64,000 nt of DNA from an uncultured Candidatus Actinomarina sp. GTDB lineage: Bacteria; Actinomycetota; Acidimicrobiia; Actinomarinales; Actinomarinaceae. The notes beneath the pieces are model-generated. The model saw nothing but the letters and a program-made list of their open reading frames with translations. It was not told the DNA's origin and ran no database searches. Made by a program: the position numbers and the translations under genes. Positions 35,345 to 45,985 of the stretch are shown here, piece after piece; position 1 is the first letter of the stretch, and every line of letters starts with the position of its first letter. The stretch spans positions 105,775 through 169,774 of the forward strand of contig CACHJT010000001.1 of assembly GCA_902580215.1 (NCBI GenBank), read 5' to 3'.

Positions 35345-35905
35345 CTATTCAAATTCTTTCAGTATTAAGTTGTAAATATTTTCAACTTCACCAACAGCAT
35401 TTATCTTTGAAACTAAATTTCTTTGTTCATAGTATTCAATTAAAGGAGCTGTATCATTTTCATAAACTTCAAGCCTGACACTTACAGATTTTTCTGTATC
35501 ATCACTCCTGCCACTAGTTTCACCTCTATTTAAAATTCTTTTTATTAGCTCATCTCGGTCAGCTTCAAAAACGATGACTTTGGAAATTTTAAATTCTTCA
35601 CTGATTTTATCTAGACTTTTTGCTTGAGCAATTGTTCTAGGAAACCCATCAAGTATTGCTCCGTTAACACAATCATTAGAAAGAAGCCTTTCTTGCAACA
35701 TTTCAATAACCAAAGAATCTGGAACAAGTTTGCCTTCGTCAAGAAGAGTTTTTGCAATCTTGCCAAGTTCTGTTTCGTTGCTTACATGCTCACGAAGCAT
35801 GTCACCTGTTGATATGTGAGCAAGATTTTTTTCTTTAGCTATTGTTACTGCTTGAGTCCCTTTTCCAGCACCTGGTGGCCCTAGAAAGATTACTAAATTG
35901 CTCAA
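35345..35905 (-). CDS. adk: Adenylate kinase
   Basis: Interconverts ATP, ADP and AMP. 186 residues; P-loop GPPGAGKGT (9-17), STGDMLR, LDGFPRTIAQA and the short lid GETSGRSDD. The lid is the short type without a Cys4 zinc site. Start overlaps the secY stop by 4 bases. Confidence 0.96.
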   Translation of the reverse strand: MSNLVIFLGPPGAGKGTQAVTIAKEKNLAHISTGDMLREHVSNETELGKIAKTLLDEGKLVPDSLVIEMLQERLLSNDCVNGAILDGFPRTIAQAKSLDKISEEFKISKVIVFEADRDELIKRILNRGETSGRSDDTEKSVSVRLEVYENDTAPLIEYYEQRNLVSKINAVGEVENIYNLILKEFE

Positions 35906-37215
35906 TCAATGAATCCTTCATAATTTCGCATACTTAATTGGCTCTCAATTTGCTTCATAGTTTCCAAAGCTACACCAACAGTAATAAGAATTGAAATACC
36001 ACTAAATCCAAGAGGTATGTCCCATATGACAGATGCTATTGAAGGAAGGACCGCAACTGACGCTAAAAATACAGATCCCGGAAGAGTTATTCTATTAATA
36101 ATGTGTGAAAGATAGTTGGTAGTAGAAATTCCAGGTCTTACTCCGGGTATAAAGCCACCCTGTCTTCTAATCATGTCTGACTGACGAACAGGATCAAATT
36201 GAATTGTTGTATAAAAATATGTAAAGAAAATTATCAATATACCAAGAAAGAAAACATAAAACCAAGTTGTCCCTTGAGAGTTAGCTAAATTAATGTCAAT
36301 CCAATTTCTAATAGCGGCTGTAACATTGTTGTCTTGGGGTAAGGAAGTAGCTACCAAAGCAGGGAAAAACAAAATACTAGTTGCAAATATAACTGGAATA
36401 ACTCCAGCACTATTTACTTTTAATGGAATGTATGTACTTTGTCCACCCATAACTTTTCTTCCTCTAACTCGTTTTGCAAATTGTATAGGAATTCTTCTTT
36501 GACCTTGTTCTACATAAATTATTCCAACAATCATAAGTATGAACATAACCATAAGAAACACGAATTGACCTAATCTTCCTTGACCTGCTGTTACCTGGTA
36601 AGAACTTCCAAACTGTGATGGCAATTGACTTACAATACTTGCAAAAATTATTAAAGACATACCATTTCCAACACCCCTTTGAGAAATAAGCTCACCGATC
36701 CACATAATAAATGCTGTACCAGCAGTCATTGTTAAGACTATTAAACCAACTCGAGATGGTGTATAGTTTGGAATCAATGAGATTCCTCCAGTTAAACTTC
36801 CTCTAGAAAATAAGTAAGTAAGTGCTGTGGATTGTAAAAGGGCTAAAACAACTGTTATATATCTTGTCCACTGTGTAATAACTTTTCTGCCAGACTCACC
36901 CTCTTCTTGAAGCTTTTGCAATCTTGGAATTACGACAGTTAATAGCTGAAGAATAATACTGGCAGTTATGTAAGGCATTATTCCAAGAGCAAATACTGAA
37001 AAAGTCTCTAAGGCTCCCCCAGAAAATAAATTAAGCAACCCGTAAATACCAGCCTGTGACCCAGAATCTGTAAGTCTCTGTACAGCATCAAGATCTACTC
37101 CTGGTACTGGTACAGCAGCTCCCAATCTATAAACAGCAAACATGAAAAGGGTAAAAAGTATTCTTTTTCTTAAATCTGGAATTTTGAATATATATCTAAA
37201 AATAGATAGTTTCAT
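35902..37215 (-). CDS. secY: Protein translocase subunit SecY
   Basis: Ten-helix channel of the Sec translocon. 437 residues; LGAAVPVPGVD, the plug-region NLFSGGALETFSVFALGIMPYITASI, and GGFIPGVRPG with the later cytoplasmic loop contacts are conserved. SecE is encoded at 60900-61202. In the spc operon, 2 bases after rplO. Confidence 0.97.
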   Translation of the reverse strand: MKLSIFRYIFKIPDLRKRILFTLFMFAVYRLGAAVPVPGVDLDAVQRLTDSGSQAGIYGLLNLFSGGALETFSVFALGIMPYITASIILQLLTVVIPRLQKLQEEGESGRKVITQWTRYITVVLALLQSTALTYLFSRGSLTGGISLIPNYTPSRVGLIVLTMTAGTAFIMWIGELISQRGVGNGMSLIIFASIVSQLPSQFGSSYQVTAGQGRLGQFVFLMVMFILMIVGIIYVEQGQRRIPIQFAKRVRGRKVMGGQSTYIPLKVNSAGVIPVIFATSILFFPALVATSLPQDNNVTAAIRNWIDINLANSQGTTWFYVFFLGILIIFFTYFYTTIQFDPVRQSDMIRRQGGFIPGVRPGISTTNYLSHIINRITLPGSVFLASVAVLPSIASVIWDIPLGFSGISILITVGVALETMKQIESQLSMRNYEGFID

Positions 37216-37217
37216 AA

Positions 37218-37667
37218 TTACTCGTTAATAATTTCAACAGTACCGCCAGCACTCTCAATTTTGCTTTTAGCGACTTCACTTATAGCATGAATTTTCAAAT
37301 CTATTTTTTTGGTAATTTCACCATCGCCTAATATTTTTACCAAACCTTTTTTTCTAGTTAGTCCCATCTCTCTTAGGATATCAGGAGTAACTTCACCTTC
37401 TAAATTCTTTTCTTCTAATTCACTGACATTGACAACAACATATGACATTTTTGCAGCATTGCCAATACCTCTCACTTTAGGAATACGCCTATATAAAGGT
37501 ATTTGACCTCCCTCAAAATATGCTGGGACAGTTTTTCTTGCACCTGTACCCTTAGTTCCTCGACCAGCAGTTTTTCCTCTTTTACCTGATTCGCCTCTAC
37601 CTTTTCTTAATTTTTGCTTTGTAGATCCAGGTGTTGGTTTCAAATGATGAAATCTTAGTTTTTTCAT
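37218..37667 (-). CDS. rplO: 50S ribosomal protein L15
   Basis: Large-subunit assembly protein, 149 residues. RFHHLKPTPGSTKQKLRKGRGESGKRGKTAGRGTKG is the flexible basic N-terminal arm; FEGGQIPLYRRIPKVRG follows. Starts 1 base after the rpmD stop. Confidence 0.96.
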   Translation of the reverse strand: MKKLRFHHLKPTPGSTKQKLRKGRGESGKRGKTAGRGTKGTGARKTVPAYFEGGQIPLYRRIPKVRGIGNAAKMSYVVVNVSELEEKNLEGEVTPDILREMGLTRKKGLVKILGDGEITKKIDLKIHAISEVAKSKIESAGGTVEIINE

Positions 37668-37668
37668 A

Positions 37669-37848
37669 TTATTTAATCTCTTCTATTTCTACCAAATGTT
37701 CAATTTTGTGAAGCATTCCTTCAACCATTGGGTTGAGCTCTCTTTCAGTTGAAGAATTGATTTTCTTAAGACCTAAACTTCTTACTGTCTCTCGAGCTTT
37801 TGGTTTTTGACCAATTAAGCTTCTTTTTAAAGTAATTTTAACTTTCAT
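37669..37848 (-). CDS. rpmD: 50S ribosomal protein L30
   Basis: 59 residues from ATG 37848, overlapping the rpsE end by 11 bases. [21 protein letters not shown] and the LGLKKINSS motif identify L30; the C-terminus is a short acidic EIEEIK. Sits between rpsE and rplO as usual for the spc operon. Confidence 0.95.
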   Translation of the reverse strand: MKVKITLKRSLIGQKPKARETVRSLGLKKINSSTERELNPMVEGMLHKIEHLVEIEEIK

Positions 37849-38389
37849 CTGCTACCTTTACTTTTTTTTCAGCTTTAGTTTTTTCATATGCCTCAACTAA
37901 ACCAGCAGGTGCGACCTCGGATGGTTTTTTTCCTCTGAGTCCAGCAACCATGTCTGGCGTTCTTTGATTTAACAAGCCATTGATTGTTGCTTTAGCAACA
38001 TTGAGATGAGTGGGTGAACCTAGGGATTTTGCGAGTATATCTTTAACTCCAGCAACTTCAAGTACCTGCCTTGCTGCACCTCCAGCAATAACTCCTGTAC
38101 CTGGAGCTGCTGGTTTTAGAAGTACTCTGGAAGATCCATGCTTTCCAATTATGGAGTGAACAATTGTTGAACCTGCCATTGGAATATCTTGAATATTCTT
38201 TTTAGCATTTTCTATGGCTTTTTGAATAGCTAGTGGAACTTCAGAACCTTTTCCATATCCAATTCCAGCCTTTCCATTCCCATCTCCAACTGCTACAAGA
38301 GCAGTAAATGCAAAATTTCTACCGCCCTTTACAACTTTGGCCACTCTATTAATGTGTATTACACTTTCTTGAAGTTCTAGCTCAGCCAT
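37838..38389 (-). CDS. rpsE: 30S ribosomal protein S5
   Basis: Accuracy protein at the mRNA entry. 183 residues; [38 protein letters not shown] and [24 protein letters not shown] block ([16 protein letters not shown]) are conserved, followed by a Lys/Ala-rich tail. The start overlaps the rplR stop by one base. Confidence 0.97.
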   Translation of the reverse strand: MAELELQESVIHINRVAKVVKGGRNFAFTALVAVGDGNGKAGIGYGKGSEVPLAIQKAIENAKKNIQDIPMAGSTIVHSIIGKHGSSRVLLKPAAPGTGVIAGGAARQVLEVAGVKDILAKSLGSPTHLNVAKATINGLLNQRTPDMVAGLRGKKPSEVAPAGLVEAYEKTKAEKKVKVADES

Positions 38390-38736
38390 TAAAATTCAAT
38401 TCCTTTTTCTCTTATTCCATCTGCTAAAGATTTAACTCTGCCGTGATAAACATAACCACCTCTATCAAAAACTGCTTTTGAAATTTTAAGATCATTTAAC
38501 TTTTTACCCATAAGTTCCCCTACCTCTTTTGAGGTATCAACTGATAGATTTTTGGATTTAACTTCTTTTGAAAGAGTGCTAGCTGATGCTATTGTTACTT
38601 GATTTAAATCATCTATAGCCTGTACATATATGTTGTTGTTACTTTTAAAAACAGCAATACGCGGAACAGAAGCTGTCCCGTTAATTTTTTTTCTAATTCT
38701 TATTTTTCTGTGATGTCTTTTGTCTTTAACTTTCAT
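38389..38736 (-). CDS. rplR: 50S ribosomal protein L18
   Basis: 5S rRNA-binding protein of 115 residues. [37 protein letters not shown] and [26 protein letters not shown] match L18. Follows rplF by 8 bases. Confidence 0.96.
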   Translation of the reverse strand: MKVKDKRHHRKIRIRKKINGTASVPRIAVFKSNNNIYVQAIDDLNQVTIASASTLSKEVKSKNLSVDTSKEVGELMGKKLNDLKISKAVFDRGGYVYHGRVKSLADGIREKGIEF

Positions 38737-38744
38737 AATATTTT

Positions 38745-39296
38745 TTATGCTCCAGCGGTTACTGCAGCTTTACCTGCTTTTCTTCTAACGTACTCATCTT
38801 CATACCTAATACCTTTACCCTTGTATGGCTCAGGTGGTTTTATAGCTCTAATATTTGCTGCTACCTGCCCAACAAGTGCCTTGTCTATTCCAGAAACGAT
38901 TACTGTATTTTGATCTGGGACTTCAAAATTAATACCCTCAACTTTTTTAAAAATTACAGGATGTGAAAATCCACAAAGAATCTCAATATCATTGCCCTTC
39001 AAAGTTGCTCTGTGTCCAACACCTTGTAATAGTAAAGTCTTCTTATAACCTTCCAGAACACCTTGAATATTGTTTGCAATTAAAGATCTGTATAATCCAT
39101 GAAGGCTTCTGACTTCAGCAACTTCAGAACTTCTAGAAAAATTTAAAATGTTTTCATTAATCTCATAATTTATTCTGTCGTCAACTATCTCTACTGTTAG
39201 CTCACCTTTAGGACCTTTAACAGAAATTAAATTTCCCTCGATTTTTAATTCTACTTTTTCAGGTATTTCAATTGGTTTGTTGCCAATCCTACTCAT
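38745..39296 (-). CDS. rplF: 50S ribosomal protein L6
   Basis: Protein at the base of the stalk near the sarcin-ricin loop. 183 residues from ATG 39296, whose ATGA overlaps the rpsH stop and has GAGG 7 bases upstream. SRIGNKPIEIPEKVEL and the C-terminal KPPEPYKGKGIRYEDEYVRRKAGKA are diagnostic. Confidence 0.97.
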   Translation of the reverse strand: MSRIGNKPIEIPEKVELKIEGNLISVKGPKGELTVEIVDDRINYEINENILNFSRSSEVAEVRSLHGLYRSLIANNIQGVLEGYKKTLLLQGVGHRATLKGNDIEILCGFSHPVIFKKVEGINFEVPDQNTVIVSGIDKALVGQVAANIRAIKPPEPYKGKGIRYEDEYVRRKAGKAAVTAGA

Positions 39297-39691
39297 GACC
39301 AAACCTCACAAATCAATTCTCCACCAAGTTTTCTTTTTCGAGCTTCAGAATCTGGTAATAAGCCTCTCGAAGTTGAAACTACAACAGTTCCCAACCCACC
39401 ATTATTTCTTGGGAGTGAATCAGAACCTACGTAAAGTCTTCTTCCTGGTTTGCTGAGTCTGTTTAAGCCAGCTAAAACTGGTGAACCATTTTCAGAATAT
39501 TTTAAATCTATTTCTATCTGTTTATCTGAACCATCTCCAGAAACTTTAACGTCACTAATATATCCCTCATCCTTTAAAAGTTTTGAAAGTTCTAGTTTGA
39601 ACTTTGAATGAGGTACAGAGACGGATGGCTTGCTAACCATTGATGCATTTCTTATTCTTGTAAGAAAATCTGAAATTGGATCTGAATTCAT
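39293..39691 (-). CDS. rpsH: 30S ribosomal protein S8
   Basis: Central-domain 16S binder and likely translational repressor of the spc operon in bacteria. 132 residues; DPISDFLTRIRNASMVSKPSVSVPHSKFKLELSKLL and the end GGLGTVVVSTSRGLLPDSEARKRKLGGELICEVWS are typical. TGA stop. Confidence 0.97.
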   Translation of the reverse strand: MNSDPISDFLTRIRNASMVSKPSVSVPHSKFKLELSKLLKDEGYISDVKVSGDGSDKQIEIDLKYSENGSPVLAGLNRLSKPGRRLYVGSDSLPRNNGGLGTVVVSTSRGLLPDSEARKRKLGGELICEVWS

Positions 39692-39693
39692 TC

Positions 39694-39999
39694 TTACCAG
39701 GAAGCTTTCTTAATACCAGGCAACTCACCTTTTAATGCTAAATCTCTAAATGTATTTCTTGACATTCCAAATTTTCTGAGGGTACCTCTAGGTCTACCTG
39801 TTACTTCGCATCGGTTTCGATGTCTCGTAGCAGAAGCATCCCTCGGCATTTTTGCAATCTTTTTTTGAGCTTCACGTTTCTCATCATATGAGGTATTAGG
39901 ATCTTTAATGACCTTAAGCAATTCTTGGCGTCTTTCAGCGTAGACTGAGATTGCTCTCTTCCTTTGATTGTTTTTTACTATTTTGCTCGTTTTTGCCAT
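39694..39999 (-). CDS. rpsN: 30S ribosomal protein S14, zinc-free form
   Basis: Head protein of 101 residues, the long form. [19 protein letters not shown] and the end [33 protein letters not shown] identify it. The CxxC...CxxC zinc ribbon of the short form is absent; only one Cys (NRCEVTGRP) remains. In many actinobacteria the zinc form sits at this spc position, so the exchange is of interest. Confidence 0.95.
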   Translation of the reverse strand: MAKTSKIVKNNQRKRAISVYAERRQELLKVIKDPNTSYDEKREAQKKIAKMPRDASATRHRNRCEVTGRPRGTLRKFGMSRNTFRDLALKGELPGIKKASW

Positions 40000-40001
40000 A
40001 A

Positions 40002-40547
40002 TTAATTCTCCCTAAATGGAAATCCTAGCGATTGTAATAATACATAACCTTTTTCGTTATCGTTAGCAGAAGTACAAATTGTAATGTTCATTCCTCTAAT
40101 GTCTCTAACCTTGTCATATTCAACTTCAGGAAAAACTAACTGTTCATTTAATCCAAGTGTGTAATTTCCGTTTCCATCAAACGACTTTTTATTAAAACCT
40201 CTAAAGTCACGGATTCTTGGGACAACAACTTGAACAAACCTGTCATAAAATTCCCACATTCTGTCACCTCTTAAAGTAACAGATGTACCAATTGGCATGC
40301 CTTCTCTAATTTTAAATCCAGCAATTGATTTTTTTGCTCTCCTGATTACAGGTTTTTGTCCAGAAATTGCAGTTAATTCATCAACCATAGACTCAAGCGC
40401 CCTGCCATCTGTAGCTGCTTTTCCATCACCGATGTTGATAATTATTTTTTCAAGACTTGGTATTTCATTTACATTACTCAATTGAAGATCAGACATAATC
40501 TTTTGCTTTAACTCGGTATTAAACTGCTCTTTTAATCTAGGAATCAT
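40002..40547 (-). CDS. rplE: 50S ribosomal protein L5
   Basis: 5S rRNA-binding protein. 181 residues; [45 protein letters not shown], and [34 protein letters not shown] are all conserved. Overlaps rplX by 4 bases. Confidence 0.97.
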   Translation of the reverse strand: MIPRLKEQFNTELKQKIMSDLQLSNVNEIPSLEKIIINIGDGKAATDGRALESMVDELTAISGQKPVIRRAKKSIAGFKIREGMPIGTSVTLRGDRMWEFYDRFVQVVVPRIRDFRGFNKKSFDGNGNYTLGLNEQLVFPEVEYDKVRDIRGMNITICTSANDNEKGYVLLQSLGFPFREN

Positions 40548-40846
40548 ACTTCATCACCTGTCTGGGTTAGTATTCTATATTTTTTGCCATTTTTATCAAA
40601 CTTATAACCAACTCGTCCCGATTTCTTTTTTACAACTAATGCAACATTGGAGACGTTTATTGGCATACTTTTATCAATAACTCCGCCTTGCATTGTTTGA
40701 CCCTGTGGTTTTTGATGTTTTTTATTAACATTCACTCCCTCGACTAGGACAGTTCCTTTTTTTGGAAATGCTTGTAAAACTTTTCCTTCTTTTCCAGCAT
40801 CTTTTCCTGATATTACTTTTACCATGTCTCCTTTTTGGATTTTCAT
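40544..40846 (-). CDS. rplX: 50S ribosomal protein L24
   Basis: Assembly initiator of the large subunit. 100 residues; the KOW motif is KGDMVKVISGKDAGKEGKVLQ, and VEGVNVNKKHQKPQGQTMQGGVIDKSMPINVSNVALV follows. One-base overlap with rplN. Confidence 0.96.
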   Translation of the reverse strand: MKIQKGDMVKVISGKDAGKEGKVLQAFPKKGTVLVEGVNVNKKHQKPQGQTMQGGVIDKSMPINVSNVALVVKKKSGRVGYKFDKNGKKYRILTQTGDEV

Positions 40847-41214
40847 TACAAAACCTCCGGAGCTAAGGACACTATTCTCATAAACTTTTTTTCTCTTAAT
40901 TCTCTACCTACTGGTCCAAAAATTCTTGTTCCCCGAGGTTGCTCTTGTTCATTAATAATTACACATGCATTTTCGTCAAAACGTATATAAGTTCCATCTT
41001 TTCTTCTAGTTTCTTTTTTCGTTCTAACAACAACGGCTTGAACGATGTCACCTTTTTTGATTTGTCCACCTGGAATTGCGTCTTTTACTGTAGCAACAAA
41101 AGTATCACCGAGTCCAGCATATCTAATTCGAGAGCTTCCTTTAACTTTGATACAAAGTACCTCTTTTGCACCAGAGTTGTCAGCAACTTTAAGTCTAGAT
41201 TCTTTTTGAATCAT
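40846..41214 (-). CDS. rplN: 50S ribosomal protein L14
   Basis: Intersubunit-bridge protein of 122 residues. [24 protein letters not shown] and the Ala-Arg-Arg-type loop [29 protein letters not shown] are characteristic. Overlaps rpsQ by 4 bases. Confidence 0.97.
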   Translation of the reverse strand: MIQKESRLKVADNSGAKEVLCIKVKGSSRIRYAGLGDTFVATVKDAIPGGQIKKGDIVQAVVVRTKKETRRKDGTYIRFDENACVIINEQEQPRGTRIFGPVGRELREKKFMRIVSLAPEVL

Positions 41215-41474
41215 CTTGCCCTCTCCACTACTTCAGTTACACGCCATTTTTTTGTTTTAGAAAATGGTTTAGTTTCCATTATTTTGACTGTGTCGCCTAC
41301 TTTTGCTTCAAAACTTTCATCATGAGCATGTAATTTTCTTGTCTTTTTAACAATTTTTTTGTATTTTGGATGAGGAAATTGAAGTTCTATTGCAACTGTT
41401 ACGGTTTTTTCACGAGCATCAGAAACAACTATTCCTGTCCTTACTTTTCTTGATGATCTTTCCATACTTTCCAT
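41211..41474 (-). CDS. rpsQ: 30S ribosomal protein S17
   Basis: OB-fold 16S binder, 87 residues. [45 protein letters not shown] and [24 protein letters not shown] match the family closely. Overlaps rpmC by one base. Confidence 0.97.
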   Translation of the reverse strand: MESMERSSRKVRTGIVVSDAREKTVTVAIELQFPHPKYKKIVKKTRKLHAHDESFEAKVGDTVKIMETKPFSKTKKWRVTEVVERAR

Positions 41475-41686
41475 TATTCAGTTACCTCATTATTTAGTTC
41501 GCTTAGTTTTTCAGTTAAAACTGTGTTTGCTTGTGCAATCTCTTTTTTAATTTTTCTAAAAACAGAAGTGTCTTCTATCTGGCTTGTTGCAAGTGCAAAT
41601 CTAGAATCCATAAGTTCTTTTTTCAAATCAACTATTTTATTTTCTAACTCTTGAACAGAAAGTTCTCTTAAATCATTAACACTCAT
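41474..41686 (-). CDS. rpmC: 50S ribosomal protein L29
   Basis: Protein at the exit tunnel near SRP and trigger-factor sites. 70 residues; two-helix hairpin [32 protein letters not shown] followed by [17 protein letters not shown]. Overlaps rplP by 4 bases. Confidence 0.95.
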   Translation of the reverse strand: MSVNDLRELSVQELENKIVDLKKELMDSRFALATSQIEDTSVFRKIKKEIAQANTVLTEKLSELNNEVTE

Positions 41687-42096
41687 ACGTTATCCCTCAT
41701 AACAAATTTGGTTTTCATAGGTAGCTTGTGACCAGCTTTTCTCATTGCTTCACGAGCAACATCCTCCGGCACACCGGATATTTCAAATAGTATACGACCC
41801 GGCTTAACCACTGCCACATAATACTCAACATTTCCTTTACCAGATCCCATTCTTACTTCTGCAGGTTTTTTTGTAATTGGTTTGTGAGGAAAGATATTAA
41901 TCCAAACTTTACCGCCACGTTTCATGGTTCGGGTAATAGTAATTCTTGCAGCTTCTATCTGTCTGGCAGTGACATATGAGGTTTCAACTGCTTGTAAACC
42001 AAAGTCACCAAATGAAACAACATTGCCGCCTTTTGAATTACCTTTTCGTCTTCCTCGAAAAGACTTTCTATATTTTGTTTTCTTTGGCATTAACAT
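41683..42096 (-). CDS. rplP: 50S ribosomal protein L16
   Basis: A-site region protein, 137 residues. [34 protein letters not shown] and [38 protein letters not shown] are conserved. ATG 42096 and the ATG two codons later are both possible; the second gives the usual MPKKTKYR start. Confidence 0.96.
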   Translation of the reverse strand: MLMPKKTKYRKSFRGRRKGNSKGGNVVSFGDFGLQAVETSYVTARQIEAARITITRTMKRGGKVWINIFPHKPITKKPAEVRMGSGKGNVEYYVAVVKPGRILFEISGVPEDVAREAMRKAGHKLPMKTKFVMRDNV

Positions 42097-42100
42097 ATTT

Positions 42101-43000
42101 TTACTCTTCTTCTAAAATTGATTTTTCTTCTTCAAACTTTGCTTGAGCGTCTTCTTTAGTAATTTTTTTACCACCACCAGCTTCAACTATCTTTGATGCT
42201 TGTTCCTCATTAGCTTTTTTACCACCACCAGCTTCTAGAATTTTTGATTCTTTCTTTTCTCCAACAGCAGCTTCCGCTCTTGATTTAACTGATTTAACTC
42301 TTCCGGCTGCTGGACCACCACTTGCTAGGTTTGCTTCCGCAGATATTTTTTCTTGTCTTAGCTTGTTCGAACCAACAACATCCCCTTTATAAACCCAAAC
42401 TTTGACACCAATTGCTCCGACTGTAGTGTGTGCTGCTGCTCTTCCAAAATCTATGTCGGCACGTAATGTATGGAGAGGTACTCTTCCTTCTCTGTACCAT
42501 TCTCTTCTTCCCATTTCTGCTCCACCAAGTCTTCCGGAACATTCAACTCTGACACCTTCGGCACCAGCTTTTAATGCTGCAGTAACAGCTCTTTTCATAG
42601 CCCTTCTAAAAGCTACTCTGTTTTCTAATTGATCTGCTATTCCTCTAGCCAAAAGTTGAGCATCTAATTCTGCTTCTCTGATTTCAATAATATTTAGCTT
42701 TACTGGTTGCTTAGATAACTTTTCAATACCTTTTCTTAATCTATCTGCTTCAACACCTTTACGGCCGATTACTACTCCTGGTCTTGCTGTATGTATATCT
42801 ACAGTAAGCGTTCCGCCTTTATCTCTTCTTTCAATATCGATACGAGATACAGCAGCCTTAGGAAGCTGTTGTGATAGAAAATCTCTAATTTGATAATCTT
42901 GATTAACTAGGTCTTTGTAATCTTTGCTGTTGAACCAACGAGATTTCCAGTCGTTTACAATACCAATTCTAAATGCGTAAGGATGTGTTTTTTGACCCAT
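42101..43000 (-). CDS. rpsC: 30S ribosomal protein S3 with repeat-bearing tail
   Basis: mRNA-entry protein with helicase activity. 299 residues; [23 protein letters not shown] opening, the KH domain [21 protein letters not shown] and [31 protein letters not shown] core are standard. From about residue 215 there is a charged extension; in it the unit SKI(L/V)EAGGGKK occurs twice (about residues 251-262 and 268-279) before an acidic end. The tail is longer than in E. coli (233 residues). Confidence 0.96.
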   Translation of the reverse strand: MGQKTHPYAFRIGIVNDWKSRWFNSKDYKDLVNQDYQIRDFLSQQLPKAAVSRIDIERRDKGGTLTVDIHTARPGVVIGRKGVEADRLRKGIEKLSKQPVKLNIIEIREAELDAQLLARGIADQLENRVAFRRAMKRAVTAALKAGAEGVRVECSGRLGGAEMGRREWYREGRVPLHTLRADIDFGRAAAHTTVGAIGVKVWVYKGDVVGSNKLRQEKISAEANLASGGPAAGRVKSVKSRAEAAVGEKKESKILEAGGGKKANEEQASKIVEAGGGKKITKEDAQAKFEEEKSILEEE

Positions 43001-43347
43001 TATTCACCCACACTTTCTAGCTCAATTAGTAAATGAGTTGTTCTTTTATTAATTCTTCCAGCCCTACCTCTTGCACGTGGTCTAAAACGTTTTAGTGTTG
43101 GACCTTCGTTAGCAATTGCTTTTGAAATGTAAAGTTCAGATGAATTTAAATTATAGTTTGCTTCAGCATTCGCAATAGCGCTTTCGAGAAGTTGTTTTAT
43201 TTCAGTAGCTGCTTTTCTTTTTGTAAAAGTTAATACATTTAAAGCATCTTGGACATCAAGCCCTCTAATGAGATTTAAAACAAGTCTCATTTTATAAGGA
43301 GATTGCCTTAAATATTTGCTTTGTGCTTTTACGGTTGTTTTTTCCAT
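43000..43347 (-). CDS. rplV: 50S ribosomal protein L22
   Basis: Exit-tunnel protein of 115 residues. [48 protein letters not shown] and the tip-loop [25 protein letters not shown] are diagnostic. The start overlaps the rpsS stop by one base. Confidence 0.97.
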   Translation of the reverse strand: MEKTTVKAQSKYLRQSPYKMRLVLNLIRGLDVQDALNVLTFTKRKAATEIKQLLESAIANAEANYNLNSSELYISKAIANEGPTLKRFRPRARGRAGRINKRTTHLLIELESVGE

Positions 43348-43610
43348 TAGTTTTGTCCTGGGTGTCCTTTAAATGTTCTAGTTGGTGAAAACTCGCCAAG
43401 TTTGTGACCAACCATTGCTTCTGTTACAAATACTGGTAAATGTTGTCTTCCGTTGTGTACAGCTATTGTTAAGCCAACCATTTCAGGTACTACAGTTGAA
43501 CGACGACTCCAAGTCTTTATGACTCCCTTGTTACCTGAATTTTGAGCTTCCTCTACTTTTTTTAATAGATGCTCGTCAACAAATGGTCCTTTTCTTAAAC
43601 TTCTTGACAT
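43347..43610 (-). CDS. rpsS: 30S ribosomal protein S19
   Basis: Head protein of 87 residues. [69 protein letters not shown] are conserved throughout. Confidence 0.97.
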   Translation of the reverse strand: MSRSLRKGPFVDEHLLKKVEEAQNSGNKGVIKTWSRRSTVVPEMVGLTIAVHNGRQHLPVFVTEAMVGHKLGEFSPTRTFKGHPGQN

Positions 43611-43612
43611 AA

Positions 43613-44446
43613 TTAGTTTCTACCCTTTTGAGATCTACGTCTCACAATTGACTTATTGCTATATTTATTTTTCTTTCTAGTCTTTTTCTCTGGTTTTCCC
43701 CATGGACTAACAGGAACACGACCTCCAGAAGATTTACCTTCTCCACCACCGAGTGGGTGGTCAACGGGGTTCATAGCAACACCTCTAGTCTGTGGCCTTA
43801 CGCCTTTCCATCTATTTCTTCCTGCTTTTCCTAATTTTGTTAATTCTGCCTCTGCATTACCGACAGTTCCGACAGTTGCTCTACAGTCCATAGGAACATT
43901 TCTCATCTCACCAGATGGAAGTCTTAATAGCGCTGTGTCGCCTTCTTTGCTCATTAACTGCACTGAAGATCCTGCAGATCGAGCCATTTTGGCTCCCCCA
44001 CCAGGTCTTAACTCTACAGCATGAACAAATGTACCAGCAGGAATGTTTCTTAGTGGAAGACAGTTTCCATCTTTTATGTCTGCTTTAGAACCAGACTCAA
44101 TAATTGAATCTACTTCAACTCCATCTGGTGCAATAATATAAGCTTTTTCACCATCAACATAATGAAGTAGTGCTATTCTTGCATTTCTGTTTGGATCATA
44201 TTCTATTCCGGCTACTCTTGCTGGAATTCCATCCTTAATTCTCTTGAAATCTATAACCCTATACTTCTGTTTATGTCCGCCGCCTCTATGACGAGATGTT
44301 ATTCGACCCTTATTATTTCTTCCACCAGATGATTTTTTAGACTGTAATAATGACTTTTCAGGCTTCTTTTTTGTAATATCTTTAAAATCTGTTGAAACTT
44401 GGCCTCTCATGCCCGGAGTAACTGGTCTAATTTTTTTTGAACCCAT
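43613..44446 (-). CDS. rplB: 50S ribosomal protein L2
   Basis: Core protein near the peptidyl-transferase centre. 277 residues; [37 protein letters not shown], and [28 protein letters not shown] with the conserved His of the catalytic-centre loop. Normal length. Confidence 0.97.
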   Translation of the reverse strand: MGSKKIRPVTPGMRGQVSTDFKDITKKKPEKSLLQSKKSSGGRNNKGRITSRHRGGGHKQKYRVIDFKRIKDGIPARVAGIEYDPNRNARIALLHYVDGEKAYIIAPDGVEVDSIIESGSKADIKDGNCLPLRNIPAGTFVHAVELRPGGGAKMARSAGSSVQLMSKEGDTALLRLPSGEMRNVPMDCRATVGTVGNAEAELTKLGKAGRNRWKGVRPQTRGVAMNPVDHPLGGGEGKSSGGRVPVSPWGKPEKKTRKKNKYSNKSIVRRRSQKGRN

Positions 44447-44448
44447 AA

Positions 44449-44736
44449 TTAAACTCCAAAAGCCTCTATAGTCTCACCTTCAGAAAGTGTAACTATTGCT
44501 ATTTTTCTAGTACTTTGTTGGCCGAATACATATCCAAATCTTTTCTTCTTTCCTTTGCGGTACATTGTATTAACTCTGAGTACATTTACATCAAACATCT
44601 GCTCAACGGCTTTTTTGATTTGAGGCTTATCAGTCTTTGGGTGAACAAAAAATGTATAAGAATTTGAGTCAGCAATTCTATCATAGGATTTTTCTGAAAT
44701 AACTGGCGCAATCAAAACATCTTCAAGATATTTCAC
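44449..44736 (-). CDS. rplW: 50S ribosomal protein L23
   Basis: Exit-site dock for trigger factor and SRP. 95 residues; [45 protein letters not shown] is typical. One-base overlap with rplD. Confidence 0.96.
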   Translation of the reverse strand: MKYLEDVLIAPVISEKSYDRIADSNSYTFFVHPKTDKPQIKKAVEQMFDVNVLRVNTMYRKGKKKRFGYVFGQQSTRKIAIVTLSEGETIEAFGV

Positions 44737-45356
44737 TATTCATCCCCCAAATATTTTGAAATAGCATTTGTAGAAAAAATTGTATCGTCTGTTGATATGA
44801 TATCTATTGCAGCAACTTTACTTACAGAGACTAATTTTGAGTCTTCTAAGTTTCTAAATGACTTGAATAAAACTTCATCTTCATCAGAATAAACCAATGT
44901 AAAGCTTCTTTTAATATCAAATTCTTTTATAGCTGAGGCAGCTAATTTAGTTGATGGAGAGTCTATACCATTCCCATCAATCACAAAAACTGATTCTTCT
45001 GAAATTCTTTGAGAAATCGCCATCGCTAATGCCTTGCTTTTCATTTTTTTTGGTGTCCTGTCTTTGTATACCCTAGTTCCAGGACCATGAGCAACACCAC
45101 CACCAACAAATTGTGGGGATCTTAAAGAACCTTGACGTGCTCGCCCTGTTCCTTTTTGAGCCCAAGGTTTAGCACCAGTTCCAGAAACTTGCGCCCTTGT
45201 TTTAACCGATGCAGTATTATTTCTAAAGTTTGTTCTACTTCCTTTTACAACTTGATGTAAAAGGCCAACATTGATTTCTTCAATTGGTTCAAATTTGTAT
45301 TGTTTTTTTGAGACTTTGTTTTCTTTTGTATTTAAGGTATCTAATTTAACACTCAT
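44736..45356 (-). CDS. rplD: 50S ribosomal protein L4
   Basis: Exit-tunnel protein and, in other bacteria, autoregulator of the S10 operon. 206 residues; the loop TRAQVSGTGAKPWAQKGTGRARQGSLRSPQFVGGGVAHGP is diagnostic. Overlaps rplC by 4 bases. Confidence 0.96.
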   Translation of the reverse strand: MSVKLDTLNTKENKVSKKQYKFEPIEEINVGLLHQVVKGSRTNFRNNTASVKTRAQVSGTGAKPWAQKGTGRARQGSLRSPQFVGGGVAHGPGTRVYKDRTPKKMKSKALAMAISQRISEESVFVIDGNGIDSPSTKLAASAIKEFDIKRSFTLVYSDEDEVLFKSFRNLEDSKLVSVSKVAAIDIISTDDTIFSTNAISKYLGDE

Positions 45357-45985
45357 TGGTTAACCTTTACAGCCTTTTGAACTTTTACAATATTCCCCTT
45401 ATTGCCAGGTACTGAACCGTTTACCAATAAGTAATTTTTTTCTTCATTTAGACCAACAATGGTGACTGATTGAATTGTTGACTTTTCATTTCCCATTCTT
45501 CCAGCCATTTTTTGACCTTTAAATACATGTCCTGGATATGAAGCATTACCAATAGAACCACCTGCTCTGTGCACTTTATGAACACCGTGGCTAGCTTTTT
45601 GGCCTGAAAAATTATGTCTTTTCATTACCCCAGCAAATCCTTTTCCTTTTGAGATGCCTGAAATGTCTACTTTTTGTCCAACTTCGAAAACGTCTGAAAC
45701 TTTCACTACAGCACCAGGATCTAATTCAAAACTTTCGTCAACTTCGACTTCGAAAACAATTTCCCCTGGTTCAGAATTATATTTTTTGAAATGATTTTGG
45801 AGAGGTTTAGTAGAGTTTTTTTTGGTTCCTATTGTAAGCTGGGCTGCACTATATCCATCTACTTCGTTGTTTTTTATCTGAACTACTCTACAATCTGAAA
45901 CATCTAATACAGTAACTCCAAGGGCTTTTGAGTTCTCATCAAATATCTGAGTCATACCAACTTTTCTAGCTATTAAAGTGTTCAT
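45353..45985 (-). CDS. rplC: 50S ribosomal protein L3
   Basis: Assembly initiator reaching the peptidyl-transferase centre. 210 residues; [25 protein letters not shown] and [53 protein letters not shown] (W-finger region) are conserved. Confidence 0.97.
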   Translation of the reverse strand: MNTLIARKVGMTQIFDENSKALGVTVLDVSDCRVVQIKNNEVDGYSAAQLTIGTKKNSTKPLQNHFKKYNSEPGEIVFEVEVDESFELDPGAVVKVSDVFEVGQKVDISGISKGKGFAGVMKRHNFSGQKASHGVHKVHRAGGSIGNASYPGHVFKGQKMAGRMGNEKSTIQSVTIVGLNEEKNYLLVNGSVPGNKGNIVKVQKAVKVNQ

